A DNA stretch of 64,000 bases from Sphingopyxis sp. 113P3 (GCF_001278035.1 NZ_CP009452.1:2699501-2763500), one strand, 5' to 3'. Shown: positions 24,970 to 33,913, counted from the first letter of the stretch. A program made the numbers and translations. Notes: generated from the letters alone by a model not told the origin.

Positions 24970-25569
24970 TCAGGAGTAGTTAAAGCTGATACTGATCCGC
25001 TCGTGCCTGCCGGCATTGACCATCACCTCGTGCCTGAGCCAGCTTTCCCACAGGAAGATGCGCCCGGGCGCAGGCTCGGCATAGATGAAAGGGTGAAGAT
25101 GCTCGGGCGCATCGTCGGTGCGGCCGGGCGCTGCCATCAGCATCGGCAGCCGCGGGTCTTCAAGTTTCAGCGCGCCCGACCCCGCTGGCACCGTGACGTA
25201 GAAAGTGCCCGAGACAATACTGTGCGGATGAATATGGCCGCTATGCGTGCCGCCCGGTTTCATCAGATTGACCCAGAGACTGTCGAGCCGAAGCGGCTTT
25301 GCGAGATCGAAACAGGAGGCCTTGGCAAAGGCCCTCACCTCGCGGTCGAGCAGGCGCTTGAGGTATGCAAAGGCGGGGTCGCGCTGAGGCAGGTCGTTGA
25401 GACTCGCATAGCTGGTGTAGCCCCGATACCCGTGAGCGCGGCTCCAGCTGCGGCCCGCGCTATCTTCTTCGGCGAGCAGCCGGCAGCTTTGCTCGAGTTC
25501 CTCGAGCAGATCGGGCGTGCCAATGTCGGCTTCGTAGAAATTTGTGGCGAAGAGCGTGCGAACGGGCAT
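24970..25569 (-). CDS. 2OG-Fe(II) oxygenase family protein, TIGR02466-like
   Basis: Protein of 199 residues. The HxH iron ligands are in HSGHIHPHSIVSGTFYVTVP (about 108-127), with the distal His in WLRHEVMVN and the 2OG-binding Arg in RISISFNYS at the C-terminus. The layout (NFYEADI at the N-terminus, DSLWVNLMKPGG before the HxH) matches the TIGR02466 group of putative 2-oxoglutarate oxygenases, whose substrates are not known. Start at 25569 is chosen as the first Met with protein-like sequence. Divergent from the SMP-30 gene with a 47-bp spacer. Confidence 0.82.
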   Translation of the reverse strand: MPVRTLFATNFYEADIGTPDLLEELEQSCRLLAEEDSAGRSWSRAHGYRGYTSYASLNDLPQRDPAFAYLKRLLDREVRAFAKASCFDLAKPLRLDSLWVNLMKPGGTHSGHIHPHSIVSGTFYVTVPAGSGALKLEDPRLPMLMAAPGRTDDAPEHLHPFIYAEPAPGRIFLWESWLRHEVMVNAGRHERISISFNYS

Positions 25570-25616
25570 GATGGGCGGGAAAGCACAGCAGACGAACGAG
25601 GGCAAGGGAGACGAGG

Positions 25617-26534
25617 ATGGAATTCGAACTGATCGCGGACGGTTTGCGCTTCCCCGAGGCGCCGGTGGTGATGGACGATGGCAGCGTGATCGTGGTCGAG
25701 ATCGAGCAGGGCCGGATCACCCGCTGCTGGCCCGGCGGCCGAAAAGAGGTCATCGCCACGCCCGGCGGCGGTCCCAACGGGCTCGCGATCGGTCCCGACG
25801 GCAAGCTTTATTGCTGCAACAACGGGGGTTTCAACTATCTCGAATCCAATGGCTATCTCGCCCCCCACGGGATCGCGAGCGACTATTCGGGCGGGCGCAT
25901 CGAACGCATCGACATCGAAACCGGCGCGGTCGAGATCCTCTACCAATCCGGCGATCAGGGCGTCACGCTGCGCGGCCCCAACGACATCATGTTCGATGCG
26001 CACGGCGGCTTCTGGTTCACCGATCACGGCAAGGTCGATTATGAAAAGCGCTGTCACGACATCGTTGGCATCTTCTATGCGAAGGCCGACGGGAGCTTCA
26101 TCGAAGAGGTGATTTTCCCCAGCTACAACCCCAATGGCGTCGGCCTTTCTCCTGACGGCAAGAAGCTCTACGCCGCGGAAACCTACACATGCCGGCTGAC
26201 CCAGTTCAACATTGTCGCGCCCGGAAAGGTCGACGATACCGCGGGTCCCGGCGGGCCCGGCATCCCGCTTTACCGCCCGGCGGGCTATAAATTCTTTGAC
26301 AGCCTCGCGATGGAGGCGAATGGAAATATCTGCGTCGCGACGATCGGCGAATGCGGAATCAGCGTCGTCTCGCCCGAGGGCGAGCTCGTCGAGTTCGTTG
26401 CGACCGACGATATCTTCACGACCAATATCGCGTTCGGGGGCGACGACATGCGCGACGCCTATCTGACGCTCTCGGGCAGCGGGCGGCTCGTCAAGACGCG
26501 CTGGGCTCGGCCGGGACTGAAGCTGCAATATTGA
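25617..26534 (+). CDS. SMP-30/gluconolactonase family protein
   Basis: Six-bladed beta-propeller hydrolase of 305 residues. The metal-site blocks are FPEAPV near 11-17 with its Glu, GPNDIMFDAHGGFWFTDHG near 120-140 (Asn and Asp ligands), and SPDGKKLYAAET near 179-190. These enzymes open sugar lactones or related esters. AGGGAGACGAGG precedes the start. It precedes a VIT transporter by 19 bp on the same strand but no functional link is evident. Physiological substrate unknown. Confidence 0.9.
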   Translation: MEFELIADGLRFPEAPVVMDDGSVIVVEIEQGRITRCWPGGRKEVIATPGGGPNGLAIGPDGKLYCCNNGGFNYLESNGYLAPHGIASDYSGGRIERIDIETGAVEILYQSGDQGVTLRGPNDIMFDAHGGFWFTDHGKVDYEKRCHDIVGIFYAKADGSFIEEVIFPSYNPNGVGLSPDGKKLYAAETYTCRLTQFNIVAPGKVDDTAGPGGPGIPLYRPAGYKFFDSLAMEANGNICVATIGECGISVVSPEGELVEFVATDDIFTTNIAFGGDDMRDAYLTLSGSGRLVKTRWARPGLKLQY

Positions 26535-26553
26535 AGAAGAGACGGGGGAAACC

Positions 26554-27240
26554 ATGCACCGCGAATCCCATACGGTCGAGCGGATCGGCTGGCTGCGTGC
26601 CGCGATCCTCGGCGCGAACGACGGCATCGTCTCGACCGCGAGCCTGATAGCCGGGGTCGCCGCGGCGGGCGCTGCGCAAGCATCGATCCTCGTCACCGGC
26701 GTTGCAGGGCTCGTTGCCGGCGCGATGTCGATGGCGGCGGGCGAATATGTGTCGGTGAGTTCGCAGGGCGATGCCGAAAAGGCCGACATCGCGCGCGAAA
26801 AATTCGAGCTCAGGACGCAGCCCGAGTTCGAGCTTGAGGAACTGACGCAGATCTATGAGGGGCGGGGGCTCGACCGGCGTCTCGCTGAAGAGGTTGCTGA
26901 GGCGCTCACCGCGCACAATGCGCTCGACAGCCATTTGCGCGACGAGCTTGGCCTCAGCCGCGAAATGCGCGCGAGGCCGGTGCAGGCCGCGGCCGCGTCG
27001 GCTGCGAGCTTTTCCGTGGGCGCAGCGCTCCCGCTCCTCATCGTGCTGCTCGATGCCGGCCCTTCGCTCCCCTGGACCGTCTCGGGCGCCTCGCTCGTCT
27101 TCCTGGCGTTGCTCGGCGCCCTCGGAGCCTGGGCGGGCAGCGCCCCCATCGCGCGCGCGGTTCTGCGCGTGAGCTTCTGGGGGGCGTTTGCAATGGGGGC
27201 GACCATGGCGATCGGATCGCTGTTCGAGACCGCGGGCTGA
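26554..27240 (+). CDS. VIT1/CCC1-family metal transporter
   Basis: Membrane protein of 228 residues with five expected helices. It has RAAILGANDGIVSTASLIAGVAAA (about 14-37) and the GAMSMAAGEYVSVSSQ block (about 55-70) that define the VIT family, followed by a cytoplasmic charged metal-binding region (about 75-135). Family members move Fe(II) or Mn(II) across membranes. AAGAGACGGGG lies before the start. Only the family is certain. Confidence 0.92.
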   Translation: MHRESHTVERIGWLRAAILGANDGIVSTASLIAGVAAAGAAQASILVTGVAGLVAGAMSMAAGEYVSVSSQGDAEKADIAREKFELRTQPEFELEELTQIYEGRGLDRRLAEEVAEALTAHNALDSHLRDELGLSREMRARPVQAAAASAASFSVGAALPLLIVLLDAGPSLPWTVSGASLVFLALLGALGAWAGSAPIARAVLRVSFWGAFAMGATMAIGSLFETAG

Positions 27241-27320
27241 GGCACTGCCCGATGGAATGAACCGGCACGATCGAACCGGCTCCCGCTTGCCAAAGCCAGC
27301 CTAGACAGCCAGAAAAAGAA

Positions 27321-27941
27321 ATGCTCGAACTGCTCCTTGCCCCAGAAAATGTCGCGTTCAGCTCCGCGTTACTCCTCATGCTGCTCATCGGCGTTGTCCA
27401 GGCGACCGGGCTCGTCGGCGACATGGACGCCGCAGATATCGACGCCAGTGACGCAGGCGCGGCGGATGCTCTGCTCGCCTGGGCGGGCATCGGGCGCGTG
27501 CCCTTCTTGATGTGGCTTGTCATTTTCCTCGCCGTCTTCGGCGCCCTCGGCCTGGGGTTGCAGCAACTCATGTCCGCTTTGACCGGCGGGCCGGGCTCCA
27601 ATCTGCTGATGGTACCGCTCACCGGTGCCGCCGCCCTCGTGCCAACGAGCGTAGCAGCGAAGATCGTCGGGCGCATTCTTCCCGGCATCGAAACCACCGC
27701 AATCGACCGCGACGAATTGATCGGGCTTTACGCCGAAATCAGCATCGGCACGGCTAGCGAGGGACATCCCGCGCGCGCGCAGGTCACCGACCGGTTCGGG
27801 CAAATGCATCAAATCATGGTCGAACCCGACAGCTCGGACCAGATTTTCCGGACGGGTGAAAAACTCCTGCTGGTCAAACGCGAAGGCGAACTGTTCAAAG
27901 GCTACTCGAGCGGCGATTTCTATTTACCCCGGCTCGACTGA
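27321..27941 (+). CDS. yqiJ: YqiJ-like membrane protein (DUF1449), flotillin partner
   Basis: Inner-membrane protein of 206 residues with two or three hydrophobic segments (about 12-30, 58-78, 92-115) separated by an acidic loop DMDAADIDASDAG, then a C-terminal OB-fold/NfeD-like domain (about 130-200) with TASEGHPARAQVTD and GEKLLLVKREGELF. This is the YqiJ pattern, which almost always precedes the flotillin YqiK. It is 64 bp upstream of the flotillin gene here. The pair is thought to organise membrane microdomains. Confidence 0.87.
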   Translation: MLELLLAPENVAFSSALLLMLLIGVVQATGLVGDMDAADIDASDAGAADALLAWAGIGRVPFLMWLVIFLAVFGALGLGLQQLMSALTGGPGSNLLMVPLTGAAALVPTSVAAKIVGRILPGIETTAIDRDELIGLYAEISIGTASEGHPARAQVTDRFGQMHQIMVEPDSSDQIFRTGEKLLLVKREGELFKGYSSGDFYLPRLD

Positions 27942-27962
27942 TCCTAAGATCACCTGGGAGAC

Positions 27963-27979
27963 CTTCCAGGATCTGGAAG
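27963..27979. promoter_or_regulatory. Hairpin-forming dyad between yqiJ and yqiK
   Basis: CTTCCAG and CTGGAAG are perfect 7-bp complementary arms with a GAT centre, 22 bp after yqiJ and 26 bp before yqiK. It could be a weak terminator, a translation control element or an operator; no T-run follows. Confidence 0.4.
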
Positions 27980-28005
27980 CGCGAATCGGGGAGCACACAC
28001 AATTG

Positions 28006-29700
28006 ATGATCGAGATCGCAATCTACGCCGGGATCGGCCTCGCCGTCCTTCTCGTCCTGGGCTTCATCGTCACACGGCTCTACCACCGCGCGACGAAGGA
28101 AATCGCGTTTGTGCGCACCGGTTTTCGCGGCGAGCGTGTCGTGATGAACGGGGGCGCGCTCGTCCTGCCGGTCCTGCACGAGACCATGCCGGTCAACATG
28201 AACACCGTGCGGCTAGCGGTCGAACGTAAGAATAGCGACGCGCTCATCACCCTCGATCGGCTGCGGATCGATGTGAAGGCAGAATTCTATGTCCGCGTCC
28301 GCCCCGATAGCGGGGCGATCGCGATGGCGGCGCAGACCCTGGGGCTGCGCACGATGAATCCCGAGGCGCTCAAGGACCTCGTCGAAGGCAAGTTCGTCGA
28401 CGCGCTTCGCTCGGTCGCCGCGGGGATGACGATGAACCAGTTGCACGAACAGCGCGCGGACTTCGTCCAGAAGGTGCAGCAGGTCAGCTCGAACGATCTT
28501 GCCATGAACGGGCTTGAGCTTGAATCGGTGTCGCTCACCGGTCTGGATCAGACGTCGATCGAGCATTTCAACGCCAATAACGCATTTGACGCCGAAGGTC
28601 TGACCAAGCTCACCGAGCAGATCGAGCTGCGAAAGAAAGCCCGCAACGACATCGAACAGGATACGCGCGTCCAGATCGAGACGAAGAACCTCGAAGCCGA
28701 CAAGCGGAGCTTCGAGATTGCGCGCGACAATGAGTTCGCCAAGCTAAGCCAGGAGCGCGAAATCGAGATTCGCCGCGCAGAGCAGGCGGCCGAGGTCGCG
28801 CGCGAACAGGCTCAGCGCAACCAGGAAGCGGAAAATGCGCGCATCCAGGCCAAGCAGCTTGTCGATGCGAAACAGATTGAGGCGGATCGCGCGATCGAGG
28901 AAGCCCGCATCGCACAGGAGCAGGCCATCGAGCTTGCCCGCCAGGAGCAGCAGATCCTGATCCAGAACAAGAGCCGCGAAGAAAGCCAGGCGCGCGCCGA
29001 GGCAGACGTGGCGCGCGCGACCGCGGTAGCGGCCGAGGAGCAGGTCTCGACGGCGCGTGAAACCGAAGTCGCCGAGCGCTCGAAGCGGATCGAGCTCATT
29101 GAAGCCGCAAAGGAGGCCGAACGTCAGGCGATTTCGCTCAAGGTCCAGGCTGAAGCAGAAAAGGAAGCGGCCGCGAACCGAGCGTCAGCCTTGCGGCTCG
29201 AGGCGGAGGGCGAAGCGGAAGCGGAAAAGCTGCGCGCCGAGGCTGCGCGTGTGCGCTTCGAAGTCGAGGCCGCAGGCCAGCGCGCCATCAACGAAGCGGC
29301 CAATATACTGTCATCGGGGCAGATTTCGCTGCAGACGAAAATGGCCCTGCTCAAGGTGCTGCCCGAGGTGGTGCGCGAGGCGGCCAAGCCGATGGAAGCG
29401 ATCGATTCCATCAAGATCGTCCAGGTCGACGGGCTCGGCCAGAATGGCGGCCATTCCGCGATGAACGCGGGCGAGGCCGGGAGCGGAAACCTTGCCAGCA
29501 ACGCCGTCTCGGCGGCCCTCGCATACCGGGCACAGGCCCCGGTTATCGACAGCTTGATGAAGGAACTCGGCTTTGACGGAGGATCCCTCGACGCGCTGGT
29601 GAAGGGCGCCGCTGACCAGCCCGTGGAGACACCGGCGGTCGAAATTATCGAAAAGCCGCGGCGCCGCCGCGAAGCCGCTCCGGCGCCGGATGCGGAATGA
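28006..29700 (+). CDS. yqiK: Flotillin family protein YqiK
   Basis: Bacterial flotillin of 564 residues. One N-terminal transmembrane helix (about 4-22) is followed by an SPHF/prohibitin domain (about 30-200, containing AFVRTGFRGERVVMNGG and LRIDVKAEFYVRVRP), a long Glu/Ala/Lys/Arg-rich coiled coil (about 205-440) and a C-terminal part ending in a basic-proline tail. Length and order match E. coli YqiK. It forms oligomeric membrane scaffolds. The start is ATG 28006; a TTG one codon earlier is possible, with GGGGAG upstream. Pairs with YqiJ just upstream. Confidence 0.93.
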   Translation: MIEIAIYAGIGLAVLLVLGFIVTRLYHRATKEIAFVRTGFRGERVVMNGGALVLPVLHETMPVNMNTVRLAVERKNSDALITLDRLRIDVKAEFYVRVRPDSGAIAMAAQTLGLRTMNPEALKDLVEGKFVDALRSVAAGMTMNQLHEQRADFVQKVQQVSSNDLAMNGLELESVSLTGLDQTSIEHFNANNAFDAEGLTKLTEQIELRKKARNDIEQDTRVQIETKNLEADKRSFEIARDNEFAKLSQEREIEIRRAEQAAEVAREQAQRNQEAENARIQAKQLVDAKQIEADRAIEEARIAQEQAIELARQEQQILIQNKSREESQARAEADVARATAVAAEEQVSTARETEVAERSKRIELIEAAKEAERQAISLKVQAEAEKEAAANRASALRLEAEGEAEAEKLRAEAARVRFEVEAAGQRAINEAANILSSGQISLQTKMALLKVLPEVVREAAKPMEAIDSIKIVQVDGLGQNGGHSAMNAGEAGSGNLASNAVSAALAYRAQAPVIDSLMKELGFDGGSLDALVKGAADQPVETPAVEIIEKPRRRREAAPAPDAE

Positions 29701-29721
29701 AAGCGCAATAGCGGGCCGGCT

Positions 29722-29780
29722 ATCTGCGGGACATTTCGCAGATGAGTGATAATGTGCGGGGGGGCTGGACGCCCCCCCGC
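29722..29780. terminator. Two hairpins after the flotillin gene
   Basis: First hairpin: ATCTGCG (29722-29728) with CGCAGAT (29737-29743). Second: GCGGGGGGG (29756-29764) with CCCCCCCGC (29772-29780), 9 bp perfect. Neither has a strong T-run. They lie between plus-strand yqiK and the convergent DUF488 gene, so a bidirectional terminator is plausible. Confidence 0.5.
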
Positions 29781-29846
29781 GCTACCGCCTGGTCCCGCTG
29801 AAGGATAAAGGCAGATGCGGGTCTGCGCGCGGCCCGGATCCCACCA

Positions 29847-30236
29847 TCACGCCTCGCGCGCTTCCAGCCACTCGCGCAGGGCAATGGCGTTGTTGCGGGC
29901 CTCGTCTTTCGCCGCATAGAGGAGGGTGACGGGCCCTTTCTTTCTGGCCGTGTCCAGTTCCGCGAGCGCCGCTGCAATATCCTCGCCCCCGGCGTCCAGC
30001 GCGGCAAGGTAGACGCTGCGAAATGCGTCCCAGGCTGCGTCGCTGCCCGCAGCGGCATGATGGAACGCATCGCGCATCGCATCGGTGGGCGACAGCGCTT
30101 TCAGCCACGCCGCGATGCCCGCCTTCTCCTTCGAGATGCCACGGGGCCATAGCCTGTCGACCAGGAAGCGCGTGCCGTCCCCGGGCTCTGCCGGCTCATA
30201 GATGCGCTTCACTGCGATTGTATGGGGAGGCGTCAT
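29847..30236 (-). CDS. DUF488 family protein (YeaO-like)
   Basis: Protein of 129 residues. It opens IAVKRIYEPAEPGDGTRFLVDRLWPRGISKEKAGIAAWLK, the diagnostic DUF488 sequence, followed by WDAFRSVYLAALD and LLYAAKDEARNNA. The fold is Rossmann-like and function is unknown; members are often near stress genes. ATG at 30236 is used because the family begins there, though the frame is open upstream. Divergent from the DUF2855 gene with 56 bp between. Confidence 0.88.
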   Translation of the reverse strand: MTPPHTIAVKRIYEPAEPGDGTRFLVDRLWPRGISKEKAGIAAWLKALSPTDAMRDAFHHAAAGSDAAWDAFRSVYLAALDAGGEDIAAALAELDTARKKGPVTLLYAAKDEARNNAIALREWLEAREA

Positions 30237-30292
30237 CTGTATGACTATCCCCCATCCCGCGCTAGTGGGCAAGAGAATCGGAAGGGGTTTGC

Positions 30293-31396
30293 ATGCAGAA
30301 CGGCTGGGCAATCGACATTGATCGCGACGACATCACGAAAGCGGTGCTGATCGAGGAGGGCCATGCGCCGCTCGCGCCGGGGCAGGTCCGCGTCGCGATC
30401 GACCTCTATGCGATGACCGCCAACAACGTCACCTATGCCGTGTTCGGAAAGCCATCGGGCCTGTTCGGCAACGACCAGGGCTATTGGGATTTTTTCGCCG
30501 AGCGGGATGCCCCCGGCCGCCTCCCCGTCTGGGGGTTTGCAACCGTCGCGGAAAGTGCCGTGGAGGGTGTCGCCGCCGGCGATCGCCTTTACGGCTATTA
30601 TCCGATGGCGAGCCATGCAGTGCTGACCCCGGACACCGCGGGATCGGGCGGCTTTACCGACGTCACGCCGCGCCGGACCGCGCTGCCCCCCGTCTACAAT
30701 CAGTATCAGCGTCTCGAGGCGCTGCCCGACTATCGCGCCGGCCACCATGACTATTGGCCGATCTTTCGCCCCCTTTTCCTGACCGGCTGGCTGATCGCAG
30801 ACCAGTTCGACGATGAGAGTGACTATGGTGTGGATCAGATCCTGATCGCGAGTGCGTCGAGCAAGACCGCGATCGGCCTTGCTTATTCGCTCGCACGGCG
30901 CGGCGGGGAGAGGCCCCAGACGATCGGTCTCACCAGCCGCCCGCATGTCGCCGACCTCGCCGCCCAGGGCATATATGACCGCGTCATCGCCTATGAGGAG
31001 GTCATGACGCTGCCTGCTTCGATCTCGGCAGCGCTCGTTGACATGGCAGGCAATGGCGCCGTCACGCGAATGGTGCACAGCCATTTCGGGAGCAATCTCA
31101 AGGCCTCGATCATCGTCGGCAAATCGCACTGGGATGCGCAGGCCGATAACGCCGGGCTTCCGGGGCCCGAGCGCCAGGGCTTCTTCGCCCCGGGCCGGGT
31201 GCAGAAGCGGATAGGGGACTGGGGCGGCAGTGCCTTCGGACAGAAAATGGGCGAGGCATGGCTCGGCTTCATGGATGTCGCGCCCCGGCTCGCGCGCCCC
31301 GATACGCGCGCGGGCGGCGCAGCGGCGCTTGACGCCTATCTCGAAATGCTGTCGGGCGCGGCGGACCCCAAGACAGGACTATTGATCGCGCCATGA
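30293..31396 (+). CDS. DUF2855 family protein (MDR-like)
   Basis: Protein of 367 residues. The N-terminal VRVAIDLYAMTANNVTYAVFG and the GYWDFFAE/ LPVWGFATV blocks are typical of DUF2855, a group distantly related to medium-chain quinone oxidoreductases; a GroES-like half is followed by a Rossmann-like half around ILIASASSKTAIGLAYSLA (about 182-200). No Zn ligands are evident. Its stop overlaps the next gene's ATG (ATGA), so it is coupled to a HAD hydrolase. Substrate unknown. Confidence 0.85.
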   Translation: MQNGWAIDIDRDDITKAVLIEEGHAPLAPGQVRVAIDLYAMTANNVTYAVFGKPSGLFGNDQGYWDFFAERDAPGRLPVWGFATVAESAVEGVAAGDRLYGYYPMASHAVLTPDTAGSGGFTDVTPRRTALPPVYNQYQRLEALPDYRAGHHDYWPIFRPLFLTGWLIADQFDDESDYGVDQILIASASSKTAIGLAYSLARRGGERPQTIGLTSRPHVADLAAQGIYDRVIAYEEVMTLPASISAALVDMAGNGAVTRMVHSHFGSNLKASIIVGKSHWDAQADNAGLPGPERQGFFAPGRVQKRIGDWGGSAFGQKMGEAWLGFMDVAPRLARPDTRAGGAAALDAYLEMLSGAADPKTGLLIAP

Positions 31397-32040
31397 GCTT
31401 CACCACGGTTATTTTCGACTTCGGCGGCGTCATCACCGCCTCACCCTTCGAGGCGTTCAACAGGTTGGAAGAAGAGCGCGGCCTGCCGCGCGACTTCGTG
31501 CGCCAGGTCAATGCGCGCGACCCCGACAGCAATGCCTGGGCAAGGTTCGAGCGCGCCGAGATCGACGCTGCGGCCTTCGATCGCACCTTCGCTGCCGAGG
31601 CCCGCGCGCTGGGGCACGAGCTTGAGGGCGAGGCGGTGCTCGCGGTGCTCGCCGGTGCCGTACGCCCGGCAATGGTTTCAGCGCTCGATACGCTGAAGTC
31701 GCGCGGGTTCGCGATCGGGTGCATCACCAACAACGTCCCGTCGGGCAAGGGCGCGGGCATGGCGCGCAGCGACAGCGCCGCGGCCGAGATTGCAGCGATC
31801 ATGGAGCGCTTCGATCATGTCCTCGAGTCGAGCAAGGTCGGGGTACGCAAACCCGACCCTGCGATCTACCGGATGATGTGCGACGCGCTTGGCGTTGCAC
31901 CGGCCGACTGCATCTATCTCGACGACCTCGGCATCAACTGCAAACCCGCTGCCATGCTCGGCATGCACGCGATCAAGGTGACGAGCGGCGAGCAGGCGCT
32001 CGCCGATCTCTCCGCGGCGCTGGAGATGCCGCTGCCCTAG
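31393..32040 (+). CDS. HAD-IA family hydrolase
   Basis: HAD phosphatase of 215 residues. Motif I is VIFDFGGVIT with nucleophile Asp9, motif II is the CITNN block (about 115), motif III Lys lies in SKVGVRKPDP (about 149-158), and motif IV is YLDDLGIN (about 177). The DFGGV form and length resemble the phosphatase domain of epoxide hydrolase/ACAD10-type proteins. It is translationally coupled to the DUF2855 gene, suggesting joint action on one pathway; substrate unknown. It is convergent with the stress-protein gene, 3 bp apart. Confidence 0.9.
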   Translation: MSFTTVIFDFGGVITASPFEAFNRLEEERGLPRDFVRQVNARDPDSNAWARFERAEIDAAAFDRTFAAEARALGHELEGEAVLAVLAGAVRPAMVSALDTLKSRGFAIGCITNNVPSGKGAGMARSDSAAAEIAAIMERFDHVLESSKVGVRKPDPAIYRMMCDALGVAPADCIYLDDLGINCKPAAMLGMHAIKVTSGEQALADLSAALEMPLP

Positions 32041-32043
32041 ACT

Positions 32044-32862
32044 TTAGTGCGCAAGGAGCAGCGGCGTCCGGCTGTGCGACAGGAGGTGCCGCGTCACGCC
32101 CCCGAAGAGCGTCTCGCGCAGACGGCTGCGGCCAAAGGCTCCCGTGACGATGACCCCCGCGCCGAGGGCCGCCGCTTCGGCGACAAGCTGCTCGCCGACG
32201 CTTTCGGCGCTGCGGGCGACGGTCTTGAGCTCTCCGTGGATGTCGTGGCGCGACAGGTAACGGAGCGCGTCGGTCGCGGGGAAGCCGTCTTTATCGCCAT
32301 CCTCCTCATCGACCGTCACGAGGGTCACCGCGCGTTCCTGAAGAAGAGGAAGCGCCGCGCGGAGGGCGCGGGCCGATTGCGTACTGCCATTCCAGGCGAC
32401 CATCACGGATCCTTCAGGAGCGAACGACTTTGTCTCGCGCGGCAGGGCGAGAACGGGCACCGATGCCGCGAGGGCCACGTCGCCTGCGAGCAGCGGCAGG
32501 TCGCCCCGCCCCTCGCCTTCTCCTGCCGGCAGGCTGACGATGGCAAGATCGGCGAAGGTTGCAGCGCCGGCGAGCGCGCCTGCGACGTCGCCATCGGCCA
32601 TTGCGATGTCCCAGGGCACGTCCTCGTCCGCGAGGCGCTCGGCAAGGCGGCTTTCGAGCGCCAGATCCTCAGCCTGCGCCGCCGCGAGCGCCTCGGCAGC
32701 AAAATAGGTGCCGCCAAAGGGATCGAAACTGACGAACTGGCGCAGCGGCGTTGCGATCAGCAGCGTGACATGCCCCTCGAATTTTCGGGCGAGATCGAGC
32801 GCGGTCTGGAGCCGTCCCTCGAAAGCGGCGTCCTTATCGGCATGAACGAGAATCGAGCGCAT
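32044..32862 (-). CDS. Universal stress protein family, two-domain
   Basis: Protein of 272 residues with two UspA-like domains. The first (about 1-135) is degenerate; the second (about 145-272) ends with the nucleotide-binding GAGVIVTGAFGRSRLRETLFGGVTRHLLSHSRTPLLLA, the classic G-x2-G-x9-G-S/T pattern. The start at 32862 is fixed by AAGGAGG five bases upstream. It follows the LysR gene on the same strand by 55 bp and may be co-transcribed. A role in stress survival is typical of the family. Confidence 0.92.
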   Translation of the reverse strand: MRSILVHADKDAAFEGRLQTALDLARKFEGHVTLLIATPLRQFVSFDPFGGTYFAAEALAAAQAEDLALESRLAERLADEDVPWDIAMADGDVAGALAGAATFADLAIVSLPAGEGEGRGDLPLLAGDVALAASVPVLALPRETKSFAPEGSVMVAWNGSTQSARALRAALPLLQERAVTLVTVDEEDGDKDGFPATDALRYLSRHDIHGELKTVARSAESVGEQLVAEAAALGAGVIVTGAFGRSRLRETLFGGVTRHLLSHSRTPLLLAH

Positions 32863-32917
32863 GCGTGCCTCCTTTGCCATATGATAGGCGGAAGACTGCA
32901 CCGCAGCTCGCGGCGAT

Positions 32918-33826
32918 TCATTGACCAGCGTCAATTGCCGGCGCGATACTGAGCCGCGCAGCCTGCTCGAAGATGCGCACCAAAACGGGTTCGGTATCGG
33001 CGACGCGCATCGCGACATGGAATTCGACCGGCGCGGGCGGCGGCATTCCGGCGAGCCCAACAAGCGCGCCGCGTGCAACTTCGGCGCGGACCATCGGCTC
33101 GGGAAAAATTCCGATCCCGCCACCTGCGAGCGCGATGTCGATCATCATCCGGGCATTGTTGCAAAGGTTCAAGGAACGCGGCGCGATGCGTGAGGCGTCG
33201 ATTGCGTCGCGCATCCGGCCGTGGATTGGTGAATGGCTCGCGAGCGACCAGACCGAGACGGGCGCTGCCTCGCCGCCCGCATCGAAGGCCGCTGCCACCG
33301 CGGGACTGGCGAGCCAGAGGAGCGCCACCCGGCCGATGGGCCGCGAGGTGAGCGCGGGATGCGCAACGGGACCCGCGGCGAAGGCCATGTCGGTGCGCCC
33401 CGTGAGCAATTGCTGGATCAGGTTGGCGGTGAGGTCGATCTCGATCTCGAGCCCAACCCCCGGCATCTCCTCCTTTAGCGCAGCAACGAAGGGCGGAAGG
33501 CAGCTTGCCGCTGCAATTTCTCCCGCGCCGATCCGGACCACGCCGCTCGCCTCGGCGAAACCGCCGCTCCCAAGCAACGCGCTCTCCATGTCGCGAAGCA
33601 GCGGCGCGCAGTCGCGCACGAGCTTTCGCCCCGCCGGGGTGAGCGACATCGTGCGCCCGTCGCGGCGGAAGAGCGTCGTGCCGAGCCGCTGCTCGAGTTC
33701 GCGCATTCGCGCCGAAACGGCAGGCTGGGTCGTGTTGAGGCGCTCCGCGGCAGCCGAGAAGGTGCCGAGCCGGTCGATCCACAGCAGCGTTTCGAGATGA
33801 TAAAGCGCGATTCGATTGATCGACAT
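32918..33826 (-). CDS. LysR-family transcriptional regulator (divergent from scoAB)
   Basis: LysR-type protein of 302 residues. The helix-turn-helix (about 5-65) contains LGTFSAAAERLNTTQPAVSARMRELEQRLGTTLFRR, and the effector domain follows. It is divergent from the CoA-transferase operon with an 87-bp intergenic region rich in dyads, so it probably regulates ketoacid CoA-transferase expression and itself. Effector unknown. A stress-protein gene follows on the same strand. Confidence 0.92.
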   Translation of the reverse strand: MSINRIALYHLETLLWIDRLGTFSAAAERLNTTQPAVSARMRELEQRLGTTLFRRDGRTMSLTPAGRKLVRDCAPLLRDMESALLGSGGFAEASGVVRIGAGEIAAASCLPPFVAALKEEMPGVGLEIEIDLTANLIQQLLTGRTDMAFAAGPVAHPALTSRPIGRVALLWLASPAVAAAFDAGGEAAPVSVWSLASHSPIHGRMRDAIDASRIAPRSLNLCNNARMMIDIALAGGGIGIFPEPMVRAEVARGALVGLAGMPPPAPVEFHVAMRVADTEPVLVRIFEQAARLSIAPAIDAGQ

Positions 33827-33829
33827 CGC

Positions 33830-33860
33830 TTATCGATAATCTAAAAACACTATGATTAGA
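33830..33860. promoter_or_regulatory. Dyad region, candidate LysR operator for scoAB
   Basis: The perfect palindrome TTATCGATAA (33830-33839) is followed by a dyad TCTAA (33840-33844) and TTAGA (33856-33860) with an 11-base centre. LysR sites usually show this T-N11-A type spacing. The region is AT-rich compared with its surroundings and also must carry the promoters. Confidence 0.55.
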
Positions 33861-33913
33861 ATTGATATGTCGGATCGGCCAATGTCGCAGCATCAATGGC
33901 AGGAGGCCGAGTC

